From Nothopassalora personata (taxonomy: Eukaryota > Ascomycota > Dothideomycetes > Mycosphaerellales > Mycosphaerellaceae), in NCBI GenBank assembly GCA_033816765.1, contig CM066292.1, positions 2,728,001 through 2,792,000 of the forward strand: DNA of 64,000 nucleotides. The letters are read 5' to 3'. Positions 54,451-64,000 of this stretch are shown here, piece by piece. The position numbers and the translations under genes were made by a program. Under the pieces are notes generated by a model. The model was not told the DNA's origin. It saw only the letters and a list, made by a program, of their open reading frames with translations, and did not search any database. Position 1 is the stretch's first letter. The number at the start of each line of letters is the position of its first letter.

Positions 54451-55344
54451 GTCGACGGTATTAAGGTGATATCAGACGGACAAAAGTGGTTCGAAAGTAG
54501 CTTTTGGTGGCTGATGGTGGTCGTCCTTGCCGTTTGTGTGAGAGATTTGTTGGCCTGAAGTTCAAGATTGAGAAGCTTCATCAGCGACTTCACGTCCCCC
54601 AACAACCATCATCATCATCATGATCTGCGCGCAGCTTTATCATGAATGCGGCGCGTGGCAATGCAATTAACTTAATATCGCTATCTCTTGCAGCATCTCG
54701 TACCACCCACTCTTAGTGCCGACATGGTGTTCAAACAAGCACGCTCCCAGAAGAGACACGGCATCAACGCGGTCCGGCTCAATCACAGGCTTTCGAGACT
54801 TTCGTGTGCCACGAGGATACCATCGAACAGCAATGGCGAACTCATAGACAACGTCATGTCAGCCGCCGAACGCCCATGAGGATTACGCAGGAGCTGCCAA
54901 CAGCTACGCAGATGTCAATTTATCGTTATGGGAGCTGTTCACGACCTTTGGACAGTGATTCCATCTAGCGCAATGCCACTTTCGCGAATTCGAACCGTCA
55001 TAGTCGCCGTCTTTCAGCTCTTGCTTGGCGGATCCTGCCTGGTTGCTGAGAGTACCATGACTTTCCTACCATCGGCTGGTGAATGGCCAACCGAACATAC
55101 GGAAGCTGGTTGTGACCATAAATCAAACAGGACTCTACTGACACGGATCCACAGCACAGTATGGAATCCCGCTCTTGCCCTTTGTGTAGCGTGCCCGACT
55201 TTACAGGAAATGAAGGCGAGCACGATACTCTCACGACGATGATGTGGAATCTGGTCTGCGCTGTACAAAAGGCCATCGTGATCTCAGGGCAAGGTTACTC
55301 AGAAGCATCAACAGCAATCCAACAATCCCCAATAACGCCCTTCA
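54451..55344. other. Gap between HAM1 and glutathione synthetase relic
   Basis: About 890 bases. Contains the HAM1 promoter and possibly the degraded 5' end of the relic. Several short frames occur, none with family signals. Confidence 0.45.
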
Positions 55345-56980
55345 AGATGTTCAGCGTCACCTTCGAGGCAACGCTTCCCGCTGCCAAGAACGCAGTGTCG
55401 GGAGCATGCTACTCCAAGATCGCACCACTAGTGCATAAGCACGAGCTCCTCGCTACGGGAGTCAAGGACTATCAGATCACCCATGGCTCTCTCCTCCAAA
55501 TGGCCGGCTACGAGACTGAGTTGACAGTTCCTGCCAGGCCAGTGAACGTGAGTTTGGTGCCGACGCCGTTACTCGCCACAGCCTTCGACAAGGCTAGGGG
55601 TCTTCAGCCAGTCTTCATTGAGCTGTACATGAGAGTCGCCAACGAAGAGAAGTGGCTATTCAAGACGCTAGATTCTCTCCTGGAACACGATACCTTCTTC
55701 ACGGCGCTCTGGAACATTCATGTTGAGGTCAAGAAAGCTGGTATGTTGCAGCCGGTCGTCTGTGGGACATTTCGCTCCGACTACATGGTGCATATCGTTC
55801 CACACTGCATGGGGCTGAAGCAGATGGAGATGAACAGAATTCTCCGTGGCTGGTGCTTGCCATGCTGAACGAGTTGCTCAAATGCACCAGCATCTGCGGC
55901 GTGTCCGTCTTGCGGACGAGGTAGGTACTTGCTGCCGCTTATCTGACCTCTTTGGCCTGTCCGTCGTCACATGCGAGCACAAGAACTGACCCGAAGCAGA
56001 ATTTCTGCCCTGAAGGCCGGTTAGTGCAGAATGGGATCACTCGCTTCCTCGCGTAGCTACTGCGTGAAGCACATCAAGTTTATCGCAGTTCAGAGACCAC
56101 CACCAAAGAGATATGCATCCTCATAATCGTGCAACCGAAGAATTTCAACACCGCTGACAAGAGACCTATCGAGGGCAATCTATGGATCAAGACATCCCAT
56201 GGCACAGATGCGGACGGCAGGAGTCGCAGGACATCCTCGCACTCACCACTCTTGACAAACATGGCACTCTCAACTTCCAGAGGACTTACAAAAGGCCGCT
56301 CCTCGAAGTAAGCGTAGTCTATTACCGCGCAGGCTACCAAGCCAGCGATACAACGCTCGCGGCAAGAAAGCCCGTCTACGCCTCGAACTATCCCTTGCCA
56401 TAAAATGTCCAGACATCCTAACTCACCTCACAACCTTCCAAACAGTCCAACAAGCTCTCACTCGGCCAGGTGCTGTAGAGCGGTTCCTCTCCACCGAGAA
56501 ATCCAAACAAGTCCTTTCGACTTCCACGCCCATGCAGACCCTCGATACATCCTCCGCAAGTCTCGAGGCCAGGGCGACATTGGCGGACAGGAAGCAGGTG
56601 AAGGAAATAAATCCTGAAGCGAAACCTCCAAGGCGGTGGGAATAATGTGTACGGCGAGGATCTCCGTGATATTTTGAATAGTGTGCGGGACGAGGAGTGG
56701 CAGAGGTACATTCTGCTGGAGAAGATACAGGCGCCGAATGAAGAGGGTGTGCTTTTGATGGTCGATGGGATTTATCGGGGTACTGTTTTTAGTGAATTGG
56801 GTGTGCTTGGGATGTGTTTGTGAGAGAGGCGGAAGGAGGGCGTGAAGGTGTTTTCGAATGAGATGGCGGGGTGGACGTTCAAAAGACTAAGCCTGAGGAG
56901 GTGAAGAAGATGAGGGTGGGGAAGGGGTATGGCTGCTTTGATAGCCTGGAGCTGATGGGAGAGGGATACAATTGGAGAGT
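55345..56980 (+). pseudogene. Broken glutathione synthetase gene
   Basis: Almost the whole eukaryotic glutathione synthetase can be read across several frames. First comes VSLVPTPLLATAFDKARGLQ and VANEEKWLFKTLDSLLEHD, then FFTALWNIHVEVKKAG and FRSDYMVHI. A slip near 55840 moves SVAGACHAERVAQMHQHLRR out of frame. After about 56100 come PKNFNTADKRPIEG, DIPWHRCGRQESQDI and LLEVSVVYYRAGY, then CPDILTHLTTFQTVQQALTR. Last are the Gly-rich ATP-grasp loop QGGGNNVYGEDLRDIL, RYILLEKIQAPNEEGVLL, TVFSELGVLGMCL and NEMAGWTFK. Stops and frameshifts separate these blocks, so no enzyme can be made. Glutathione synthetase joins gamma-glutamylcysteine to glycine and is normally single-copy, so an intact gene should lie elsewhere. 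Confidence 0.87.
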
Positions 56981-57280
56981 AATACAACACATCATTTCCC
57001 AATGATACATGCATCCTCTCTGCTTTTATGTTCATGTTCCTCATGGTCCAAGCTCATCTTCTCCTCTCGACCTTCCTATTGGCATGGCATAGGGTCTTGA
57101 GATGTGTATCATGAGAAGCGTCATGCAGTTTTGAAGCGTTTCACTGAATCTGCACAATGGCCTACCGCGCTGGCTATCATGCGCTATGGATCCTCATTGC
57201 CCTGTTCTCAAAACGCCTCTACGTCGCAGAAAGACAATCGTCTCACCAAATACCAGCCCATGCAACAGTGCGCCAACTGC
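56981..57280. other. Gap between GSH synthetase relic and RPS1
   Basis: About 300 bases that should hold the RPS1 3' UTR. Nothing else recognised. Confidence 0.4.
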
Positions 57281-58221
57281 TTACACGTTCTCGAGGACTG
57301 TCTCCTTGAATTCACGGTTACCCTCGACCTTCTGGCCAGAGTCGTCGGTGGAGGACTCGCCGTGGAGCGAGAGGAGGTTGCCGAGGTCGAACTTGGGTGC
57401 CTTGAGGAGCTTGACCTTTCGGACGTGGACCTGGAGTTCATGTTAGTGTATGCCCATGATGCCAAGCTATTTCTCATGGATGTTTCCACGTACATTCTGG
57501 AGTGGATAGATGCCCTGGGTGCTCTTCTCGATCTCACGGCCGATGACCTCTGGGATCAACTTGGTGGTGAGCTGGCTGAGGGTGCAGCTCTGTGCCTCAC
57601 GCTGCATGATATCGGTCATCTTCTTGCGGATTGCTCGGATTTGCGACGATCGTGCATATGTGGTCTTCTTGATCTGGTTCGGCCGCCTCTTGGTGAAGGC
57701 GATGCAGAAAAGACGGAGGAGGTAGTCGTCGGTAGTCTTGACCACGACGTTGGCCTCGATGAGGGTCTGCCACTTGCGGACGAGAGAGCGCAGCTTGTCG
57801 GAGGTAAAGTCGAGGCCGTGGAAGTTGGTCAGGCAGTTCTTGCCCTGGACCTCGTCGACGCGCAGCTTGACCTTACGGAAGGCGTGGTCCTCGTCCTTCT
57901 GTAGATCGGCGAGCGAGACCTCGAAGATGCGGCCCTTGAGTGCGTCGTTGGCGTTCTTGAGACCGGTGGTGCGGTTCACGAGGGTCTTGCCGACACTGTG
58001 TCATGCATTAGTATACCATGCTGATCGCATTTCCCACTGCGCATTCTCAATATCTCTCGCGATCTCGTGCAGGATGGATGGTGTTCTGGGGAGGCGTACT
58101 CGCGAATGGCAAAGGTCGATGGTGCCTTGACGGAGAACCAGTCCTTCCTGGCGAATGGGTCGGTACGCTTCTTCAGGCCCTTCTTGCCCTTGGACAATCT
58201 CTTGTTCTTTCCGACAGCCAT
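57281..58221 (-). CDS. RPS1: 40S ribosomal protein S1 (eS1)
   Basis: Three exons (58100-58221, 57494-57995, 57281-57430), introns 104 and 63 nt, give 257 residues, the standard eS1 length. The start is [18 protein letters not shown] (ATG 58221). [13 protein letters not shown] joins over intron 1 to [20 protein letters not shown], then [40 protein letters not shown] and [36 protein letters not shown] joins over intron 2 to [20 protein letters not shown]. The codons are strongly biased to C- and G-ending forms, as in a highly expressed gene. eS1 sits at the mRNA exit side of the 40S subunit. It is divergent from the Derlin gene. Confidence 0.96.
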
Positions 58222-58502
58222 GATTGCGGTCGTAGATGAAAGGAAAAAGAGATGTGGTGCTGTTGGCGGCGTGCCTGTGTTCAATGAAGTCGTCTCGAAA
58301 AGCAAAGCCCCAACTTTGAGATTCCGAGTGTGGCCTTGGCGCAAGGCAAGAGCGAAAATCGTCACGTGCATCGTGCCTGCCTCCGACCGCCGACGCCTCG
58401 AAAGAGCAAACTTGGCCTCTTTCTTTCTTCCCTCACGAGCGCACGTCTTCTGCTGCGTCTCAACATTACCAGAACTGATACACACTCATCCGCACACTCA
58501 CC
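58222..58502. promoter_or_regulatory. RPS1-Derlin divergent promoter with CACGTG
   Basis: 281 bases between the start codons. CACGTG at 58363-58368 is a palindromic E-box, a site type bound by bHLH factors such as Cbf1. A pyrimidine-rich stretch (CCTCTTTCTTTCTTCCCTC) lies near 58420 on the Derlin side. Confidence 0.5.
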
Positions 58503-59794
58503 ATGTCTTTCCAGGAAACCTTCTGGGCGGCGCCGCCGATCTCGAGGTAAGCAGACGCGTCCATGTGCCTCACGCGCAGCTTCTGATGCTAAGTAGAACC
58601 CTCACAGCCGCGACCGTTCTGATCTCAGTACCTGGCCATATGGGGCTCTATAGCCTCATGTGGGTCGTCTTCCTCTCGGACTACATTCTCACCACCAGAC
58701 AGCTGCCACAGATATGGCGTCTCGTGACCAGCTTCTTCGTTACTGGACCGAATCTGGGCTTGATTATGGATCCGTTCTTCCTATATCACTACAGCAGCCA
58801 GCTTGAGACTGGCTCGCCACGATTCAGCGCGCCAGGATCCTACGCCTTCTACATTTTGTTCGTGTCGACTGTCATCGTGGTAAGCCAGACCCGGGCTTTT
58901 CTCATCTCTTCTGCTGCCGCTTTCTCCTTTCTCCCCCCCCCACACAATCCAACCTCGATATATCTGCCCGCAAAGTTGCCATAGCTTTTGACGGTTCCTG
59001 GAATCGAGGGAGATCACCCCTGCACTGTGCGGCGTTCATCATTCGCAAAATATAAAGAGCGTTCGCGGAGTGTGGGTATGGTGGGAAACCGTATTGAGAG
59101 AGCTGTCTTCCCGAATTATATGGATGCCGGTGGTTATTGGACCCTACATATCCTTTTTGCGAAGCTTCATGTTAGGCTCAGGCATCAGTGTTGGATTAGA
59201 GAGTGGTGGATCGTTCGAGACGTGCGTTGCACGACGCGCCTCGCTCCCCATTGACGACGCTATCTGAGACACTGCCACGTATTTCTCGAGCATAGCTGAC
59301 ATCGATCTGTTTTACAGCTCACTGGAGGATTCTACCTCGGCGGCATTACGCTACTCAACCCATTGAGCATGGCGCTCATCTACACTTTCGCACAAGATGA
59401 CCCCAACAGAGTCGTCCAGTTCTTCGTCGTGCAGATGCCGGCAAAGTACTTACCATATGCGTCACTCGCCATGACCTACATCATGGCTGGCCAGTTCGCC
59501 ACCTTGGTTCAGGCGACTGGTATCTTGGCTGCTCATCTCTACGACTTCCTCGACCGCATCTGGCCACAATTTGGCGGCGGATCGAAGCTCATTCAGGTAC
59601 CGCAGTGGATTCAGAAGCAATTCGCCGCGCCTACCGGCGTAGGTCAAGGACGAACATACGGTACTGCCTTTACAGGTAGAGCTGGAGGTCCTGGTCAGAC
59701 TGCTACACAGAACCAGACTGGAAGCGGAGGTGGATGGGCGAGCGGATCGAGCTGGACTAGCAGAGGCTCTGGGCGTCGACTCGGAGGAGGATGA
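58503..59794 (+). CDS. DER1: Derlin, ER-associated degradation
   Basis: Three exons (58503-58546, 58597-58879, 59318-59794), with a 50-nt and an unusually long 438-nt intron, give 267 residues. MSFQETFWAAPPISRTLTAA is the conserved Derlin start. LPQIWRLVTSFFVTGPNLGL carries the W-R motif of the rhomboid-like L1 region. Helices follow in AFYILFVSTVIV, LTGGFYLGGITLLNPLSMAL and YLPYASLAMTYIMAGQFATL, then GILAAHLYDFLDRIWPQFGG, which holds the 'GH.Y.f..d..P' segment. The tail is Gly/Ser/Thr-rich. Derlins help move misfolded ER proteins to the cytosol for proteasome decay. The big intron is in phase 0, and the two flanking exons make a complete family domain, so no exon is missing there. Confidence 0.92.
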
Positions 59795-60176
59795 TTGAAT
59801 GATACCACGATTGCATGATGAGCGGTTTGTAGCGTTTCGTAAAGAACGACACCAGCCTGTACCAGTACTCACTACCGCTGCCACCTCCCGTGACATCCTC
59901 TGTTGGTATCTCGTGGATCAATGCTACGGCTCACAGTTGAATGCAATCTGGAAGCAGCTGACGATGGTAGCTGCCTGCCAATCTTCAAGCTCACTTGGGT
60001 CTCAAGATCACAACCTCACATACGACTCCTACTTAAGCCCACCACTTCTGGTTCTCCTCTTCTCTCCTGCTTCTCCAAAGCATCACACACGAGCACTCCA
60101 CTCCGACCAAACCAGCTTTCAAACCCACCAACATAGACCACACCACCCATCTCTACCACCGACTACCTCTGTAACC
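59795..60176. other. Gap between Derlin and small basic protein
   Basis: About 380 bases with the Derlin 3' UTR and the next promoter. A long pyrimidine/C-rich leader precedes the ATG at 60177. Confidence 0.45.
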
Positions 60177-60604
60177 ATGGTCAACTGGGACGACGCCCTC
60201 GACAGACGCCTCCTTCTCACAATCATCCACGTCGCCGCACCCGCCGGACTCGACTACAAGAAAGTCGCCGCCTTGATGGGCTCGGAGTTCAGCCCCTCTT
60301 CCGTCCAGTACGTATCAAAACCCCAACTCTTGTGTTGACACCACTCACATGACCTTTTAGACAGCGCTACACCAAGAAACTCAAGAAAGAAGCCGAGGAG
60401 AAGCTCGGCAAGCTTGATGGCGACGTTGAGGGAGGTGCGAAGACTCCTGTGAAGAAGAATCCTGCAAAGAAGGCTGCGGGCGAGAAGGGTAGTGCTGGCG
60501 GCAAGCGCAAGGTGAAGAAGGGAGGTGAGGAGGAAGATGAGGAGGGTGTTCCGTCGAAGAAGGTGAAGACGGAGGAGAAGGGGAAGAGTGAGGGGGAGCT
60601 TTAG
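60177..60604 (+). CDS. Small basic nuclear-type protein, conserved-looking
   Basis: Two exons (60177-60307 and 60361-60604) with a 53-nt intron (GTACGT...TTTTAG) give 124 residues. The first 55 residues look like a Myb/HTH-type helix bundle (VNWDDALDRRLLLTIIHVAA, DYKKVAALMGSEFSPSSVQQ, RYTKKLKKEAEEKL). The rest is Lys/Gly/Glu-rich, with several KKxK clusters that would serve as nuclear signals. I recognise this as a layout common in uncharacterised ascomycete proteins, where the helical part reads like the second half of a SANT-type repeat. DNA or chromatin binding is a reasonable guess, not a demonstrated role. Confidence 0.75.
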
Positions 60605-62126
60605 ATTGGGATGGGAGAGATTTGCTTCGAGAGGGAGAGAGTGTTTTGTGGTGTGGAGAGGGATGAGGCGGCTGAGATGATGTAGAACTAGTGCGAGGCG
60701 AAGCTGAGCGCACATGCGGGTTGCCTCAGCTTCTACGGCGAAGCATGCTGCTGCTCTCATCATGCCTCTCTTCACGTAGCTGCGAGGTCTCAATCGCCGC
60801 ATTATAATGTTGCCGAGTGGAGTCGGCATGCCGATGGTATATCGGTAGCTCCGGCTCGGCCTCGTATAAAAGATGTCAAGTTGGTAAGCCAATTGCTTGC
60901 ATGTTGCCAAGTGATCAAAGTCTGTGGGAGAGAGCTCGGCCAACCACACTGCACGTTGCTCCTTGCGGATGTCTCCCCGAGCGGAGGAGTCATCCTGTGT
61001 GGTCGACGCGAGTGACAGTGACGATTGTTATGCTTGCTGCAGTCATGACACGTTCGCCAGGACTGGCGCCGCTTGACGGTCGATGAGGTGCATTCCACCG
61101 TTTCAGCACCTCCTCAGATAACATAGTTACTAAAAAAGGACCAACGGACTTCCACAAATGCATATAGACAGACCTCCGTTCGGGGAAGAAGATAAGCTCT
61201 CCGGTGTCCTTGCTAAACGCAACCTTAAGGGCAACGCTAGGCTGCGAACAGTGCAACGGACTTTGAGAAAGGTGTTGGGGGAAACGGTGGATTAGAGATA
61301 CTGTACGTACGACTGGAGGTGCACATGAAACATAATGCTCGATGAGATCACTCAGCCACCCCTGTATCGGAGCATTTTCGCAGGACCCCGCGGTGGTAGT
61401 GCGGTAGCGAGCTGTTCAAGAAACCGAAGTCGGTTCGCGAGTCAGGCGCGCCCCTTTGCGTGCTCAGTGGCGGGGGATTTGTCTTGGATGAAAGAAGACT
61501 CGCTGGAGCCCAACAGCAGCAGGTACAGTATCAATTCCAGGAGCACGTACTGTAGGCGCTGTCGATAGGGATCAGACATCCCCACCACTCGAACCCCCAT
61601 CGGGAATACCGCAGTCGAAAAGGAAGGCGCTAAGACAGACGTGTGAAACGTGAAGGGCATTCGAAACATCCAGCTTGCACTACACCACTGACTACCCGGC
61701 TCCTGTCTCGCGCCTGAAAGCTGCCACTGCCAGCGTGAACACTGCGTCTCCGTCGACGAGCTGCGAAGCCCGCTGTTCGTCGACGTATCCCTTATTATTG
61801 TTGCCGCCAACTATTGTCAAACAGCATTGATATAGAAGAGCCATCGTCATCCGCCGGCTCGCCCTCGAACTCAATACCGCGCCGCCGCCATCCCTGTTGC
61901 GAGGAAACCTTGGGCACCACTTGACACCCCCATAGCCTGTGAGCGCTTTTCTAGGCGCCGAGTAGACTGCTATCTACATAGCCTCGCACCCACGAAAACA
62001 TTGACATCGACCCCCCGACACGACGTTGCGCAGCGGCACCGCGGCACAGACGGCGGGGACAGCCAAGGCACCACCACCCTCTGGTCGGCGCACTCGGTGG
62101 CCAGCGATCGCGCGGACGCCGCAGCA
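60605..62126. other. 1.5-kb CLA4 upstream region
   Basis: No gene is supported on either strand. It should contain the CLA4 promoter and a long leader, since regulatory kinases of this type often have long 5' UTRs. No repeat or RNA recognised. Confidence 0.45.
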
Positions 62127-64000
62127 ATGGCGAACGGACAACCCAATACGTGAGTCTCAACCTCTCCTCACTCTTCACGCTCATCATGTGCCTGCACGTG
62201 GTGCGACGTGCGCTCAAAAGACAGCTGGAGGCGTGCCGGCCCTTGGTAGCACACGGCAAGCTCGATCGGGCGCGAGGGAGGAGGGGTCGAAGCAATGCCA
62301 GACATGTACTGACAGCACCGCAGGCTATACAGGCCCGACCAGTTCATGAACCCCGGCCCTGCGCCGAAGCCACCCTCAGAGCGTCCAAAGGTGACCCTCA
62401 CGCCAAATGTCTTCAACACGCCTGGAAACCCAAACCTCGCCCACCTGAACAATGGCTCCAGCAACTCGCTAGCATCGCCCTCACAGACATCCCTTGGTCG
62501 TTCCGAAACGAGCAACGGCGATATGACGGTCATCAGGGACGGCTGGGCGAAGGTGAAGGAGGAAGGCGGAGGTTTTATGAAGGCTTTCTGGAACGAACGA
62601 TTTCTGGTGCTACGAGAGAAACAGCTCGACTTTCTCAAGTCTGATAAGCATGGCAAGGTCTCCAACACGATCATGTTGCGGGACGTTTCACACGTTACAC
62701 GCTCAGACAATTATCCCTTCAGCGTGGAGCTGACCAAGGAGGGTAACAAAACATGGATTCTAAAGTTCGAGAATGACACGGACGTGTACAATTGGATGGA
62801 CAGCGTGTACGACAGATGCCCTCAGATGGGAGGCGTATCGCACCCGACTGGCTTCTCGCATCGCGTACACGTTGGATTCGATCCGGTCACTGGTGGATTC
62901 GTTGGTTTGCCAGTAGAGTGGGAAAGGCTACTGAAGGGCTCGGCATTGACCAAGGACGACATGCAGAAGAATCCTCAGGCAGTCATGGAAGCCCTGCAGT
63001 TCTACACGGACAAGCTTCAAGTTCGAAGCGACGATCCCGCAAGATACGCCTCACTCACGCCAACGCCAAGCGCTGGAGACAATCGCGAGAAGCAGCTAGG
63101 TTATTCGACTGGTAACAGCGTTGCACCACCAAGACCGCAGCCGCCAGGCATGAATAGACAGGAAAGCTATCAAACGGGTATGAGCAGTGCGACTAATTTG
63201 CAAGGACGACACCTGAGCTCACGAGATGCAGCTGATCGATACGGTGCGCTCAAGCGGACGGATACGGCTGACAGCAGCACCCCTACCGACGAAGAGCGCC
63301 GAAAAAGGCAAGAGGAGCAACGAAGACGTGCCGAGTCCGAGCGAAGAAGAAATGAGGAAGAACAAGAGCGGAGGCGCAAGGAGCAGGAGGATCGAGAATA
63401 CAACGATTCGCTGCCTAAGACCAAGATCCCTCTCGCGAAACAGGAAATCGGTGGCTACAGCTCCGACACATCGCGAGATGCGAGTCCAGGTAATGGACAA
63501 AGCAGATACAATGCGACACGGCCTGCGCCGCCAGCACCTGCAAACAGTAAGAGTGGGCAGCCCGGCAGTCAACTGCCACTGCGGAACTTGCAAGCGCAGC
63601 GACCTGCACCAGCTCCTCCTGGGTCACAAAATGGTTCGAAAGGCCCTTCTGATGCAAAGCAGCCCACTTCTAATGGTTCCTCTCCTTACACAGCCAAACA
63701 AGTGTCTCCTCCTTCAGAAACGAAGAAAGATCAGCCACTCACGCGCAAGCCATCAGGCTCGGGCAACCACCAGAAACAGCCCTCGCAGCAAGTCCAGCCT
63801 CTCAACGTTGCCACCAAACAGCCAAGTGGCCAGCCTAAGGATGCGGTCAAGCAAGCTGAGATGGCACTGACGAAGAAAGATCCAGCCGAGAAACCACAGA
63901 AGGACGTTCGCATGAGCGCCATGTCCGACGCCCAGGTCATGGACCGTCTGCGTTCTGTTGTGACCCTGTCCAACCCTCTTGAGAGCTATAACAAGCAGAA
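62127..64000 (+). CDS. CLA4: PAK-family protein kinase Cla4, N-terminal part (right edge)
   Basis: Exon 1 is 62127-62149; a 174-nt intron (GTGAGT...CAG) leads to an exon open from 62324 to the end of the window, about 566 residues so far. A PH domain is at about residues 79-172 (VIRDGWAKVKEEGGGFMKAF through TWILKFENDTDVYNWMDSVY). The CRIB (p21-Rho-binding) motif is at about 179-215 (VSHPTGFSHRVHVGFDPVTG, then GFVGLPVEWERLL) and should bind Cdc42. A long linker follows with a Glu/Arg-rich coiled region (about 385-425) and Pro/Ser/Gln-rich parts. The last codons, MSDAQVMDRLRSVV, match the segment just before the kinase domain of Cla4, so the catalytic domain lies beyond the window. PH plus CRIB separates Cla4 from Ste20, which has no PH domain. 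Role: polarity, septation and cytokinesis. Confidence 0.93.

Noticed and set aside
12030..56980. RIP as the sole cause of the pseudogenes
   Set aside because: RIP makes C-to-T transitions only; these relics have many insertions, deletions and non-RIP stops, and their base composition is not strongly AT-rich.
57104..57904. Long plus-strand ORF (266 codons) opposite RPS1
   Set aside because: It is the mirror of the highly biased RPS1 exons on the minus strand; GC-rich third positions create open frames on the other strand. No family signal.

Overview
This window is nuclear DNA of a filamentous ascomycete (Pezizomycotina), most likely a dothideomycete. Genes lie on both strands with short intergenic gaps. 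Introns are mostly 44-63 nt with GTRNGT-type donors and YAG acceptors, and the proteins read as typical fungal ones. Genus was not determined; class is an inference from protein style only.

Layout. 1-4 kb: a P-loop GTPase-like protein cut by the left edge, a GNAT acetyltransferase and a long GPI19/PIG-P. 4.1-9.7 kb: a GH92 alpha-mannosidase with one in-frame stop, a decayed gene, then about 1.6 kb of gene-poor DNA. 9.7-11.8 kb: divergent COG2 and mitochondrial ribosomal protein L1. 12-15.5 kb: a wrecked calpain gene and possible relics. 15.5-24.9 kb: an F-box protein, a type I sulfatase, a sugar transporter, then divergent FAF1 and HIS6. 27-32.2 kb: a monosaccharide transporter, an AT-rich island and a cytochrome P450. 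33.2-34.7 kb: a wrecked Aurora-kinase copy and a small 2EXR-like protein. 34.9-39.1 kb: a promethin/LDAF1-like protein, RPA49 and a short-chain dehydrogenase. 41.6-50.9 kb: an AIF-like oxidoreductase, a small conserved-looking protein, a methyltransferase, an unknown protein, an FAD monooxygenase and a membrane-anchored histidine-phosphatase-like protein. 51.7-60.6 kb: an ABHD11-like hydrolase, FAP7, HAM1, a wrecked glutathione synthetase, RPS1, a Derlin and a small basic protein. 62.1-64 kb: the N-terminal half of the PAK kinase CLA4, running off the right edge.

Most intact genes are unlinked housekeeping functions: ribosome assembly and translation (FAF1, FAP7, RPS1, MRPL1, RPA49), membrane traffic, ERAD and lipid (COG2, Derlin, PIG-P, promethin), nucleotide and amino-acid metabolism (HAM1, HIS6) and sugar uptake. 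I see no convincing biosynthetic gene cluster, transposon ORF, CRISPR array or rRNA.

The most unusual feature is a set of broken but recognisable copies of conserved genes: calpain, Aurora kinase, glutathione synthetase, a GH92 enzyme with a single stop and a fungal family I cannot name. They carry stops and frameshifts, and the Aurora copy keeps an intron. Aurora kinase and glutathione synthetase are normally single-copy and needed, so working copies should exist elsewhere. That fits loss of duplicates after a large duplication or hybridisation, which is an inference to be tested against the whole genome.
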